From: Ulota crispa
Lineage: Eukaryota; Streptophyta; Bryopsida; Orthotrichales; Orthotrichaceae
Direction of reading: 5' to 3'
NCBI GenBank assembly: GCA_963920765.1
Contig: OY987251.1
Coordinates: 12,837,219-12,901,218 of the forward strand
DNA length: 64,000 bases
The position numbers and the translations under genes were made by a program. Position 1 is the stretch's first letter, and the number at the start of each line of letters is the position of its first letter. Under the pieces are notes generated by a model that saw only the letters and a list, made by a program, of their open reading frames with translations, had not been told where the DNA came from and did not search any database. Of this stretch, positions 11,339-23,532 are shown piece after piece.

Positions 11339-12059
11339 TGGAGGTTTGAGATAGAATGTCTAGACTCTCCTCTAGGGCAACTATTGGGCCTCTTGGAATT
11401 GAGCAAGCTCTTGATTGCAAATAGGCCCTTAGCATTTGGTTTCTAGACCTTGTATTTGTGCAATTAGGTGCTTATACTCTTAATCCTTGAATGCTAAGCT
11501 GGTCACTATGGCCATGGTTGGCACATTGGATTGTCTATTTGTATGCTTGTTTGTACGCCCAAAGTGCTCAATTGAGCTCATAGTTAGTATGATGTAGTCA
11601 ACTCTTAGTTGACTTCAAAAAATGATAAAAAATGACAAAAAAACCTTACTTTGTACATTATAGAGACACTCATTGTTGCCAATATGAAGGCAAAACATGG
11701 ATTTGAAACCATATCAAGCACTAAAAATGAAAAATAATGATATAAATTTTCCTATCTTGGGTGAAGAACCTAAAAATGCCTTAAAAACACAAAACAACAG
11801 ACATGTCTGCTTGTGCCGTCCATTTTGTGCATTTGTTTGTGTTGTATAACAACTCAATCTTGCCCAAAGTAACAATTATGGATGCAAAGGAGTTTTGTCC
11901 AACATGACGTAAATCAAGTTGGGCATGTTCTCACAAACTTTCATGTCTAATATCTAGTGGAGCCATGGAACATACCTTAGATGGCCTTGCATTGAAACTC
12001 ACACTCCAATGGGGTTTTTTCTCAAGTTTTTTGCAAATCAGTATCTAAAGGCTAATCTA
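11339..12059. other. No gene seen
   Basis: AT-rich spacer with no repeat relationship detected inside this window and no convincing ORF. Confidence 0.4.
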
Positions 12060-12492
12060 GAAATATGGAAAGGGAACTCATATGTGTACCACACCCTTTC
12101 AATTATTGTACCACATCCTAGAGTAAATTTTAGATTTTTACCATCGTACATTTGAATTTGAGAATTTGGAATTCAGATTTGGACTTAGAGACCATAATTT
12201 AGTCTAGAACCATAAAAAAGGTTGCAATTCAACAACACCCAATAAGAAAGTTTAGATCGGGAGGAAAGTGTTACTTTTACTTTTGTTTGTAAAAATGATA
12301 AGCTTTTTCATTGGGTGTTGTTGAATTGCAACTATTTTTGTGGTTCTAAACTAAATAATGGTCTCTAAGTCCAAATCTGAATTTCAAATTCTCAAATTCA
12401 GCTTTTTGATGGTAGAAATCTAAAATTTAGTCTAGGGTGTGGTACAATGATTGAAAGGGTGTGGTACACATATCAATTCCCATATGGAAATC
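12060..12492. repeat. Long fold-back element
   Basis: The two arms, about 180-190 bp each, are near-perfect inverted copies (left TATGTGTACCACACCCTTTC; right GAAAGGGTGTGGTACACATA) around a loop of about 50 nt near 12270. It would form a strong RNA hairpin if transcribed. Non-coding. Confidence 0.75.
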
Positions 12493-12923
12493 CCAATAGT
12501 GGATTGGCCGAGGGTGTATCTGTATTGACAATTACAAAACAAAAATTTGAAAAAAAAACCACATCTCTTATAGCAATTACATTTCACAAGCTATTGTACT
12601 TATTCAATATGATAATATATTTAACTAGTACACTATCGCTTTGGGTATATTCCAATGAAGGGTCATGCCTTCATTGATTGCCCTTGAGAGAAGTTAACAA
12701 AAAATGGCATGGTTGGCCTACCCTTTGAACAAAAAAAACTTGTAAAATACTAATAACTTTTGAATTGTAAATCTAAATTTGAAGAAAGTTGTATCCTTGG
12801 ATTGTATCCACATAGCTCTTGCAAACTCTATGAAATTCAAAAAAATTGATGAAAACCCTCAATAGAACAAACCCGCCCAAAATCCATCTTATTTCCTATA
12901 GCAACAATGAGCTTTTAGAGGTT

Positions 12924-13181
12924 CACGCATTATTTGTTAAATTGGAGAAAATGGAGGTACCATTTTGTACTCTACCTTAAACCCAAAAAGTCACCTTAAA
13001 CCAGATTCAAATGTATCAAATTCAATATGAGCCACTAAGATTTTTTCCCTCTCAAATTCCTCCTCTCAAGTGAGGGCATGTGTACCAAAAAAAGCGTTGT
13101 GAGCTTGGTTTTAGGTGGTCACCTGAAACCTTTGAAAGTCCCAAAATGTATTATTTTTCCCAATTTAACGAATAACGTGTT
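12924..13181. repeat. Family A MITE copy
   Basis: It runs from a degenerate CACGCATTATTTGTTAAATT end to TTTCCCAATTTAACGAATAA. The interior matches 4046-4296 closely. Confidence 0.65.
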
Positions 13182-13194
13182 GGTCACAAACTAC

Positions 13195-14469
13195 CTAACC
13201 CCTAGATGCATAAAGCACCATATTTGGGTGTTGAGAAAACTTTCAGAAACCTTGCTAAAGGTGGAGATTTGATTATATATTTATTTACTTTCTTTTTGGA
13301 GAAGATGCAGTCTGAAGCTCGGTTTGAAGTTACCTTCAATGTTGAATATGAATGTCTTCCATACTACATTCCAATCATTTTTGGTGGAAGCTAAAATACA
13401 AGCATGCCTCCTACGCATCAAAAGTACAATGAGTAGTATTCTTAAAGAGCCTATGATAATTTGCCACATTGGAAAGATGAGTAGCAAGTTGAGAAATCAC
13501 TAAAATCAAGATTGACACTCCTTTTGGTAGCAAGGTCTCTTTTACCAAAATTCCATTGTATACAAAGATATAAATGCATTTTGTATTAATTTCACTTGGA
13601 ATGTTTTTGTTATGCAAATCAAAACTCATTCAATGTTGAATTTTATTTCATTCATATTGATTTTTTGTTAATAATTGGAGTCCAACATTATTTTTGTATT
13701 AGGTGGTTGTTATTTGACAGTTACATTGCAAGTTTATTTGTGAAATTATGATCATGGATTTGAAAGGGGAGTCATTAGTTTTGAAGTAACAATAACAAAC
13801 ATTAAATCGTCATAAGTGGTTGTTTCCCAATTTTGTACACAAATTACGTTAGAAGTTTTGGGGTGCTCCAAAAAAATCAAAATATTCCATACTTATCTAC
13901 ATTCAATCACAAGTATCTTAACATATACGTCGATTTTTTGGAGGTTTTTTTTTGGCAACACCATCTATAAGCCTTGGAGTTCAAGATCCTACAATTACAA
14001 TTTTCTCTCAATGTTTAATGTTGATCTTAAAAGGACAATTCCAAAACCTCAAAAATGCCATCATGAGTTGAAAATGGAAAATATGATGGATACCCTTGAA
14101 GTTTGCAATATGCCCTTGATTTTTTAGAAATGCGCAAATACCCTTAAATCACAAATTTCAGGCATTTACATGTCACCTTTTTCATGATAAATGTTGAAGC
14201 AAGGAGTACTATGGAAGAGGAAAGAAGTAGCATGCGTACAAAGGGAGAAGGTAGTGACATGCACAACAGAACAAATGCTTCAAAATTATGGTCCAAGGGT
14301 ATTTATCCAATTTTTGAAAATCCAAGGGTTTTTATGCAGTTTTTGGAAAATCTACAAGTGTTTATGCAATTTCTAAAAATCCAAGGATATATTTACAAAT
14401 ATTGTAAACTTCAGGTATATCTATCAGATTTTCCCTTGAGAAAAGTACTCTCAGGAATTTAGGGGTTAA
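13195..14469. mobile_element. TTAA-family element with nested hairpin MITE
   Basis: It starts CTAACCCCTAGATGC, a one-base variant of the TTAA end, and ends GAATTTAGGGGTTAA. It contains the family D hairpin element at 14075-14435. The pairing of these two ends is inferred from family ends, as I have no second copy for comparison. Confidence 0.45.
14075..14435. repeat. Family D hairpin MITE
   Basis: The arms start GGAAAATATGATGGATACCC and end with the inverted counterpart ATTTTCCC. The subterminal block AATTGCACAAATACCCTTGG and its inverse characterise the family, also at 35295-35623, 38673-38994 and 41396-41525. Confidence 0.7.
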
Positions 14470-14872
14470 GAAATACTGCTTTGCATTCTGCACTGCCTAT
14501 ATAAAAAAAGGAACAATCACCTTGCCTACAAGCAATTTGAACTCTGTTAAATCATAACTCAACTACAAGATCATATTTCTTCACTACAAACTACAATTGC
14601 AGTACAGGCATCACCACGCATCCTCCAAAATAGATGAGTTGTTGCCAACGGCTTACAAAATTGCCCCACCCGTCTTGCATAATGGATGAACATGTTAAAA
14701 GGCCAAAAAAAGCCTTTGGAGGCTTGTTGAACCGGGCTCTTTTGCAAGCTGGCAAAGGGCAGCTTGCAAACCAGCTTGCACATTGCATGCAACAAGCACC
14801 TTTTGTACTTTTCCAACAAAGAAGGACTTGATTTGTGAATGTGGACATAGCCAATTGGGTGGAGATGGCCTC
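14470..14872. other. Single-copy island with a TATA-like motif, function unknown
   Basis: A TATA-like CTATATAAAAAAAGG lies near 14500, followed by GC-richer sequence with overlapping ORFs on both strands. A 65-residue plus-strand frame (14634-14831) contains MDEHVKRPKKAFGGLL, but I recognise no family and codon evidence is lacking. Confidence 0.3.
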
Positions 14873-14953
14873 TTAACCCCTGAATGCCCTGGGTATCAAA
14901 GAAAACACGGAAAATGCATCAAAGTTTTTGTTGATGGGGCGTTGAGGGGTTAA
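14873..14953. mobile_element. Tiny TTAA-flanked element (81 bp)
   Basis: It runs from TTAACCCCTGAATGCCCTGG to GGGGCGTTGAGGGGTTAA. Its right TTAA (14950-14953) is also the left TTAA of the next element. It is comparable in size to the demonstrated insertion at 33707-33784. Confidence 0.75.
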
Positions 14954-16742
14954 CCCCTGAGCACCCATGCTATTTTCACCAAAATCAAGGTTTTTGGAGA
15001 CCAACAACTTCAATGCATTGTATCTCAAGCAATCAAATGATCCACATATACTAACCATTGAAAATAGTGGAACACCTACTTAGAAAATGACTTGCAAATT
15101 TTGGGAATCATTGACTATGGTAGATGAGAGATTATAACATTTGATTAAACAACATGTGATGACAAAAAACGCCATATTTGTTAATTTGGGACTAAACGCC
15201 CATTTTGGGACTAAACTAGGTTTAAGGTAATCACCTTAAACCAAACTCTAGGTTTAAGCATCATTTTTTTTGGTACACATGCCCTCACTTTAGAGGAGGA
15301 ATTTGCAAGGGACAAAATCTTAGTGGCTTAGACTGAATATAATACCTTCAAATCAAGCATTTAAACAGTTTAATGTAACTTTTTGGGTTTAAATTGAAGT
15401 GCAATTTAGGAATTGCGTTTTCCCAATTTAACAAATATGGCGTTAGAATCTCAAATTTTGGTAGGTAGTTGCTATTTGATGATTTTTACAAAATTCTATA
15501 AGCCCCCGATTCATCTTAAATTTTATGAGCAGCAAGATTACATGTGATTGCGGGTAATTGCAAGAAACAATTGTACTATTTCTTGTCTCCTTCACCTCTT
15601 GCGGGTACTTTTTGGCTTGTAACTTTTGCACGGCAAGTTCTTTTGAGCTGAAATTTCAAAGGAAGGTACATGTCATAGTTATAAACCTTCAATAATTTTT
15701 GCAGGTTTTTCAAAATTATTTTACTATTTTTGAACAACCCCTGAATAGGTGTCTACCTTAGCCATTTTGGGGGTTTTGAGTATTATTTTGGGTCCAAAAC
15801 AGCAAATCTCATGCCACAAATTAGGGAAGTTGTTCATCATAGAGCATTACATGGATTTGTAGAAGGGTTTCATAAAATTCTAAATTCCGTGTCGTGCACA
15901 CATCCTCAAAGTGGGCATCCTTTCTCAAATGATTGGTGAAACAAAAAAACTTCCTACAAAAACCACTTGCATCAGGTGAAGTTACTCAAAAATATCAAAA
16001 ACGGATATTTTTTATTTTATTTTTTTGAATTTTTTACTATTTTCTAAAAAGCAAAAAGAAAATTATCTTTTTGTTGGTAATTTATGTCCCTCTTTTTTTG
16101 TGCATAATTTTTAAAATAAATTTTTTCTACGTCTGGATTTTCACAAATATGCTATTTTCAGTGCTTTACAAGTTTTTCATATTTTATTTTATTTAAAAAA
16201 ATATATTTCAAATGCTCATAGTACTACCTAGTATTACTAGTTTTCAGGATGTTTGAGACAAAACAGTGAAGTGTTTCTTGCAACTACCCTTGCACACACT
16301 TGTAAATTATTGGAGATTGCACTTCTTTTTATGTCAAGTTTTAGGGCTTCAAATGGCTATTGCACTAGAAAACAATGATTGGCACAATTGGTGACGATTG
16401 CTATAATAAGGGTTTAGAACATGCTTGAACCCTTGCCAACAACTTTCCTCCTACCACAAAGCTTACACAAGGAAGCTTGCAAGGGATATTGACCGGTTGC
16501 AGCCTGTAAAATGTTGCTTGCCACCATGCTCCGTAGAGTGTTTCACCCAATCAAATCTCTTGCAGCAATTGTACAACATTTGACGTTTCTTGCCATGACT
16601 CCATTGGCATGAACAACTTGAATGCCTTCATAATTGTAGTTTATAGCAAGATCAAAAAGTTAGATCCATCATCCAATGCCTCAAACAAGGCTTTTAAATC
16701 ATAGGAGGCAATATTTGAGGCGCTAGGATGCTTAGGGGTTAA
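14950..16742. mobile_element. Large TTAA-flanked element, 1.8 kb
   Basis: It starts TTAACCCCTGAGCACCCATG and ends GGATGCTTAGGGGTTAA. Both ends and much of the interior match, in inverted orientation, the shorter copy at 48395-49151. A family A MITE is nested at 15168-15444. The section 16270-16700 is less AT-rich and shared with the other copy, but no intact ORF is visible. Confidence 0.75.
15168..15444. repeat. Family A MITE nested in the TTAA element
   Basis: It runs from AACGCCATATTTGTTAATTT to CCCAATTTAACAAATATGGCGTT (end at 15444). It is absent at the corresponding place in the copy at 48395-49151, so it inserted later. Confidence 0.75.
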
Positions 16743-17093
16743 GAGGATGTGGGTAGCAAGGCTTTTTTTTCATTTTTTTAGGAAGTGTGAAAGTGGCAAT
16801 TTAAAATGCTATAGTGGTGCTCCAAATTTCAATATTCATCCACGTACTGGATATAAAATATCATAATAGTACATATTACATATCTGTAAATTGGTTTTCA
16901 TCTGCAATTAGGCAATTTAAATAAAAGTTTCAATTTGAAGCCTTTTCACAATTTCATCCAAAAAATTTGGCATCTTGTTTGACATTTTTTAGCCAAATTA
17001 TTTTTTGGATGCATTGGCACCAGAAAGCCAAAAGAAGAAAAAAAGTCCTACTAAGTAGGGTGACCCTTCTTCCTTGGCTTGCAAACTGGATTA

Positions 17094-17411
17094 TGGTAGG
17101 AACACCCATAAGCGTTAATGTCCCCATAACCGTCACCTCTAAAATTTTGGAAAATTTGTGGAAATGAATAGATGTAGTTACAAGGATGTACAACATGTGA
17201 ACATGAAACCTTAATGTTGGTTATGAGTGCAATGACAGTTGGCTCTTTAAAAATTCACAACTTATTCTCATAATATCCAAATAATACATTCAAAAGTGCA
17301 AACTCAATATTTTTTTGTTCCTAATAGGATCCTATAATTTGTTAGTTGTTTATTGATACTCATCATATTGAAAACCCTTAGTTTTGACGCTTATGGGTGC
17401 TCCTACCTTAA
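17094..17411. mobile_element. AAGGTAGG-ended element
   Basis: The left end GGTAGGAACACCCATAAGCG and right end CGCTTATGGGTGCTCCTACC are inverted. Relatives lie at 25789, 40180, 42035 and 42743. A TA flanks the AGGTAG...CTACCT core, suggesting Tc1/mariner-like duplication. Confidence 0.65.
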
Positions 17412-18939
17412 CAAGTTTGCAAATTGGCTTGCATTTTGTAGGGCGGGTGGTGATGCTCTAATCAATGTCGTCATGTATATCTACTTTTCTTGCGGAAACA
17501 CGTTTTTTAATGTGTATCCCAGGCCCCATGTACTCCAGTACTCCACCAACCCCAAAGTCAAAGCATTCATTGACGAGGCAAATTCTCCAGTTGCCGAAAC
17601 GAGATACACACCAGGACACGTGTTAACTTTTCTGCACCCCGCACACAAACTGCACACAAACTGGGCTAAAATCATGGAAAACGGCCGCTTTACAAGAATA
17701 TCCACACACTCCTCCCATTTATCCAGGGGCTCGGTTTGACATTGATGTGGGGCCAAGGTAGAAATCAAAGCTTTAGCTTTCACCTGCCAGAGCTAGAAAA
17801 TGTAAGATTTAAGATATTTTACACCAAAAATTTGAATCAGGGAATTTTAAATTCACATTCGATTCCAGATACCCTGGTTCAACCTAGCACCATAGCAAGA
17901 GGATACAATCATACAATTGACCAACTCCAAAATATGAGGAAAATTATTACTCTTACCCCTGTTGTAAAAAAGCTGAGAATTTCCACCGGCCCCACATTGA
18001 AGTATATGCAGTAAACCGTTGATGTTGGGCAGGTGGAAAAGCTTAATTTTTTCCATGCACGGGTAATAGTAATAATTTGTCCCCTATTTTTGTTTTGTTT
18101 CATTAGAGGAAAAATTAGCTCAAGAAAAGGGCAGAAGGCTCCTATGGGAAGTGATTGGAGGGGGCAAAAGCATTTAAATGTAATGTCTTTTTCAAATAAA
18201 TAGAGACTAATCCCCTATACCTGCTTATAAGTACTTCATGAGAATAATTTCTTCCTACAACATCATATGTTTTTTTTATTTTATTTTATGAGTATCCTTG
18301 TTTGATTGGAAAATCTAGTCCTAGTTTATACTTGTGTCCCACTCAAGGTCCTTGCATTTGTCATTGTCATGTTATAATATTGCTTTCCCTCATTAATCCT
18401 TTTGTTATGTACCATGGTACATTCAAGTACTTCACACAAGGTAGAGACCCTTGTGTAGGTACCTTATCTATGCTTCTCCTACCTCAATAAATAGGGTGGT
18501 TTGTCAAGGTGTACGTGGGCCTTCTCTTGAGCTCATTTTTCCTCTAACAAATTGTATCCTTCTTGGGAATCCTAGACTAAAGTAGGGTCTTTGAATCCAA
18601 ATATGAAGTCAAAATTTGCAAATTCAATCTCTCAATGGTAAATATCTACATTCTCTTATTTGGAGGGGGGGGAATGTGCTTTTCTACCCTAATACCACAT
18701 CAACGATGTGTAGTAAACTGGCTAGAGACTTGGGATTAGGGTAGGTTTCCATGGGTGGCTAGAGGGATCTAGCCTGGACGTGCAGCCTCCGATTTTGCAA
18801 AAGTCAAACTACACCGTTGGAGGGTCTGGACCCAAAATTGGAGGTTGCTTTCTAAACTCTATGTGTTGTGAAGATTTCAAATTCTTTTCTTCATTTGCCC
18901 ATGGTCACCCTAGATGGGCCTCCGGTTCCAATCATCCAT
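17412..18939. other. No supported gene; GC-richer at 17420-17760
   Basis: The first 350 bp has higher GC and opposed ORFs (17353-17739 plus, 17481-17783 minus) that merely mirror each other; neither resembles a family I know. The rest is AT-rich, and 18590-18700 is loosely similar to 19210-19360. Confidence 0.3.
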
Positions 18940-19067
18940 AATGCCATATTCATTCATTTGAGAATTATGTAACATTTTGTGGTTTTGGGATTAAGGTGAC
19001 CACCTTAAACCAAGCATTAGGGTACAACTTGGGAATTTGGTTTTCCCAATTTAATGGATATGGCATT
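18940..19067. repeat. Miniature derivative of family A (128 bp)
   Basis: Both family A ends are present (AATGCCATATTCATTCATTT and CCCAATTTAATGGATATGGC), but about half the interior is missing, leaving the GGTGACCACC palindrome near the middle. Confidence 0.7.
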
Positions 19068-19339
19068 CCATGGAAACTAGCACGTAGCTGACATGCCGTA
19101 TAGTGGGACCATAGAGGCAAAATCCCATTGTTTTTACAAACCATGGTAAGATCTTCAAGGTATGAGTAATAGTTTACCCTTTATTTTAGAATTGTTCAGT
19201 GATATCCTCCTACAAGGTTCTAAACTTCTAACCTAAATTAAGATCTCTGCATTTGAATTTGAATTCAAAATTTACAATTCAATCTATTTATTTATATATA
19301 TATATATATATAAACTCTCACATTTTCAAGCTACAATTT

Positions 19340-21180
19340 TCTACCCTGACCCTACATAACGGCATGCCATCTAACTTCAGCCCAGTAAACAGAGCCCCAT
19401 CCGAGCCATTCCTGCCTTTTGGACAGTTTTTTCTGTGCCAACACGAAAACTCCGGCGCTTCCAAACGTGCAGATTTCGAGACTGGAAGTGGTGTGCGCTA
19501 ACTAACTACCTGATAGCGCCGAACTAGTGTATTTATAGAGTATATATATAATATATAACACCAAGCCCAGCTCAGCCCAGCCCAACTCAGATCTCAGCAC
19601 CATTGCATTACTACATAAACCCCACAGATTTCACCACTTCAATGCCACTCTGTCGTCTTGCAGTTTCGAAACCTCTTTCTCTTTGCATCTGCACAAGTTG
19701 GACTGAGAAGACTCGATCACTGGAATGAAATCCTTGACTAGATTAGCGCTGTCTGACTTGACTCTGACCTTGTTTGCTTGCAAGAGATTGTTTTGCAGGT
19801 TTAGTACCACACTAGTCTGTCTGTCTGTCTTTATCAAACTGCTAGATAGAGCCGTTTTGTAATGTAGAGTGCACTTCCGAATGCAAACTTCTGTAATAAC
19901 ACGCTGGTTCTAAACTTGCTAATATTCAAAGTCCTAGAATAGGATCCCTTACTGTGATTTTCGGTTTCATCATATACGCATATTCACTACATTTATTTAG
20001 CACTTTGTGAATTTCGGGTATGATTTCATGCATATTCAGTACATTTGGCATTTTGAAGTGTGGGTTCTTTGGAACTGGAATCTATGACTGTCGTGGTTTT
20101 TACAGTTTTTTGTAGTTGAGTGTCGCTATTTTCAGCTCATTCAGAACTTTCAGTTATGCTTGAGTAACAGAATTTCTGTTTTTATCTTGGGACTGTAAAA
20201 ACATTTCGGGTCTTTTTCAGAGGTTCCTGTGCCCATTGTCGTACTGGGGACTGGGGTGTATTATATTTGGCTTTTTGTGATTTGATATCAACAAATTTTC
20301 TGGTCTAGTTTTGGAGTTGGTACTTGGTAGTGGATAATATAACTAGCACTCCAGCCCCGGCCCTCTTTTGTATAGAAACTTGGCAGTTACAGTCTGACAG
20401 TCAAGGGTTTACAAAGACATTAGTAAGTACTACACAGTTGACGTTCGAGTACAAGGACCGAATTCCTGGAAGTGCTGTTTAGGTGTAAATAGGTTGAGCT
20501 ATTTTCTGGCAACTTTCAAATTCTAGCAAATTTTAATGACTGCTCGACGTCAGCTCTGTGATTTTACGCGAGGTTTATTTTTTTGTTATTTTTTTGTTTC
20601 TTGAATTTTTATTTATATTATTTTAGCACCTAAAGTCCTAAACCCTAAGGTACGTTGATAATTTGTTGAGCAGTTTTTTTGACAGATATAGCTATGAGAT
20701 GGTTGTGTTATTGCTCTTAGATTTAATAGTCAAACGTAATATATTTCTTTTATATTCAGGTGAAGTGACTGAAGACCAATTTTTTTACTGGTTGTCTGGT
20801 TTTGTGTGCAAAAGTGATAAGCGTTCAAACTCAATTGGTCGATTTTCTAAATCCGTGCCTTCATCTCAATATTTTAGTTTGAGCTTTTTGTCAACATGCA
20901 TTTTAGATTTATTGTAACTCTTTGTAACATTTGCTCGCTTTGGAGTAACTCTATCTGATACAAAATTGCATCTGAGAGCAGGTGACGTCAATTTTGTGAA
21001 AAGGGCGAGTTCCAGAGTGCTGGAAGTGGTCAGTGGTGGCATTTCAAGTGTCTAGAACTCTGAACAAAATTATCATGGATCTCCTAACGGTTGCTGTTTT
21101 TTTTAATGTTGGACATTTGAACTTTTGAAGGTTAGTTCTACAAATCCTTTGCCATTTGTTGATGTGTGGGGGTGCTTATG
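19340..21180 (+). other. Possible transcription unit without a recognisable protein
   Basis: This is the longest stretch of the first 26 kb with no copies elsewhere in the window. It has a TATA-like box (19530-19538), then two short ORFs in plus orientation, MPLCRL... (28 residues from 19641) and MKSLTRL... (45 residues), overlapping as ATGA near 19724. Candidate splice donors such as CCCTAAGGTACG near 20645 occur. It ends just before the miRNA-like hairpin at 21211. It could be a non-coding RNA, a miRNA primary transcript or the 5' part of an unrecognised gene. Confidence 0.3.
19530..19538 (+). promoter_or_regulatory. TATA-like box
   Basis: TATTTATAG lies in a GC-mixed single-copy region followed by an AT-repeat and then CAGCCCAGCCCAAC. 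Placement suggests plus-strand transcription toward 19560 onward. Motif evidence only. Confidence 0.3.
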
Positions 21181-21210
21181 ATATCGTGCAATGCTTCAAA
21201 GAAACTGCCC

Positions 21211-21301
21211 ATCATAGCTGAAATATCACAATGAGCTCTGATAGAAAATTAACAGAAACAATTTTCTACCAAAGCTTTCGTTGTGATATTTCAGCTATGA
21301 T
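21211..21301. ncRNA. miRNA-precursor-like hairpin
   Basis: Two perfectly complementary 21-nt arms, ATCATAGCTGAAATATCACA(A) at 21211-21231 and TTGTGATATTTCAGCTATGA(T) at 21281-21301, enclose a 49-nt loop. The loop contains two further short paired blocks (GAGCT/AGCT and AGAAAATT/AATTTTCT). Size, arm length and internal bulges fit a plant pre-miRNA. A very small fold-back transposon is the alternative. The 21-mer is not a conserved miRNA I recognise. It lies downstream of a possible promoter at 19530. Confidence 0.4.
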
Positions 21302-21924
21302 TGCAATTCTCGAGCTGCACCTGCAAATTGCTTGTTATTTATAAAGGTACACTCAGACCTTTTGAACTCCCTCATACCCTTTCAACTCCCTTACATGACC
21401 CTTTCAATTCCCTTACATTTGAAAAAAGATGTCTTCTAAACAACTGGTTCACAAAAATTGCAAATGTCCACAACAACTATATAATGACTATTATATGATT
21501 TAATTGTAGTAATTATGAACATTTACAATTGTTGTGGACTTGTTGAGTTGTTGTGTAGGACATGTTTTCTTTCTTAATTAAGAGAACCAACTAGCCTTTA
21601 GGTTTTGAACAATAAATGAAAGCAAGCGGATTTAGCACTTTTGGAAACCATGATTATTTAATTGTCCACCATATTAGGTATATTGGGAAAAATAAAGGAC
21701 CATTTTGTACTTCACCTTAATCTTACATATAGACGTTGATGTATAGATCATGAATCGCAAACAAAGACAAAAGTCTTTGACTCCACTAAACTATTTCTCT
21801 TATTTTCACTTAATAATACATCTTATATTCTATGTATAGAATTCGCATATCTTAGGGTCAAAAAAAGTACAGGTGTAATGCCATTATATTTTTGAACTGT
21901 TTAGTAATCAAATAGTAGATTCTA
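21302..21924. other. No gene seen; repeat fragments
   Basis: Positions 21464-21550 contain an imperfect hairpin around GTCCACAACA/TGTTGTGGAC. A truncated family A end lies at 21668-21722. Confidence 0.4.
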
Positions 21925-22173
21925 TTAACCCTCGAGCGCTCAGCCCAAATTCATTGCGTGGTGGACCGTATTGCAAATAATTTGACACCACAAATTCAAC
22001 AAAAAAATCTAGAAGAATTAGCCATTGATATTGCACAAGGTTTAGGGTACGCAAATGTATGAAAAAATTGGTAAGTTTTCATCACATGAATCAAAAAAGT
22101 ATAACGGTCAAAGGCAACAAATTTTTGAATATGGAGAGGTTAGATTTGGGACGCTAGGGTGCTTAGGGGTTAA
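21925..22173. mobile_element. Short TTAA-flanked element
   Basis: It runs from TTAACCCTCGAGCGCTCAGC to GGGTGCTTAGGGGTTAA. Same family and size class as 49148-49385, with shared interior (GCAAATGTATGAAAAA, TTTTCATCACATGAATCAAA). Confidence 0.75.
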
Positions 22174-22457
22174 CAAATTACTTGGAGGGAGCAAAGATGT
22201 AGCTATACTAGAAAATAATCTCAATTAGAAACTAAACAGAGTCAATATTATAATGAACAATAATAAACAAAGAAATTGCATAGTTTACAAACAACATTTT
22301 AACCCCCAAAGCATTAGGAAGAATTTGAACCCTTTAGAAGGCCCTTAAGAGATGTGCTTATAGAGAAAATTTCTGACCATTTTAGAGGTCAAATCTGACT
22401 TTTGTCTCGCAGTCAGATCATATGACATACTGTACTAACCACTAAAAAAAAAGTAGG

Positions 22458-22463
22458 TATATA

Positions 22464-22524
<61 letters not shown>
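22458..22524. repeat. (AT)n microsatellite
   Basis: Uninterrupted apart from one G near the start; about 65 bp of alternating T and A. Confidence 0.9.
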
Positions 22525-22532
<8 letters not shown>

Positions 22533-22569
22533 TTTTACCTTCGTTATGTAGCGGGCACGCATTCATAAG

Positions 22570-23532
22570 GGCCTTCTAGAGGGCTCAAAATTTTGCTAAT
22601 GGCCCAAGTGGTCCTTCAAGAGCCAAGTGGGGTTTTGGGCATGTATTTATAGCTAAACCACTTTGTGTGATTTTTTGAAACTTCTATGGAAGATGGGGAA
22701 TTCAAAAGATCTCTAAGGGCAATTAATTTATCTTCATTTTGACATTTATTGAAGAAGTTATGCATGGACAACTGAAAAATGGGGGAGAATCAAGCAATGC
22801 AAAAAAATTGCATTTTTTTAAAATAAAAAAATGAAATTGGTTCTTTAGACTTACATATATGTGGGAAGCTTTGAATCATTCAATTTTGATAGATGAGATG
22901 AAAGTTATGAGAAGTTTGAGTTTGCGGGTAGGTATGGGACTCCCAAATCTCCATTCCTTTTGCCCTTTGTAAAATCTGGTGCTTTACTTATTTAAGCTCT
23001 TTATGTATTTGTTTTTTGACTTTTTTTTCCAAGTTGTAGTAGACTAAGGTTCCTTGGTTTTCATCATTTGGATCACAATGATTCAAATTTCTGAAAATTA
23101 AATACATCCTTCAATTTTGCCTAGTGTATATGCAAATTTCATGACCCTATGGCATTGCAAGATTTTACAAAGTATGATTCACACCTCAAATTCATTTGAA
23201 AATTCTCCTTACCTAATCTAGTCTTCTACATGGGAAAAAAACCTCAACTTTACATAGAGCAATTTTTTTGATATAGTAGTGGTCAAAGGCTTCTAAAATT
23301 TTTGGGCAGTAGGGGAAAAAGGTATTTTTTTCACTTTAGATGTCAATATCTCACTCCTCTATATCTAGAATGAGCTAAAAAAAAAAATTCACAAGTACCC
23401 GCATAGTCTAGGGCAAGATCTTATGGTTGGATTTCCAAAAAAAGAAAATTCATACCATTCTACTCATTCCCCCAAAAGTGACAGTTTTAAGTGGCTTTCA
23501 CATAAAAAAGGGCTTGGGCTTTTAGAGGTTAA
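22570..23532. mobile_element. Long TTAA-family element, diverged
   Basis: The interior matches 36659-37599 (TTTTGGGCATGTATTTATAG; the TTGGTTCTTTAGACTTAC block; ATGAAAGTTATGAGAAG). The right end is GGGCTTTTAGAGGTTAA. The left end is degenerate and approximate. About 960 bp. Confidence 0.6.

Noticed and set aside
17353-17783. Opposed ORFs of 128 and 100 codons
   Set aside because: They mirror each other over the same GC-richer patch, begin in a transposon end and match nothing I recognise.
19690-19715. Partial similarity of TTGGACTGAGAAGACTC to miR319
   Set aside because: Only the first 8-9 bases agree and no complementary arm lies nearby.
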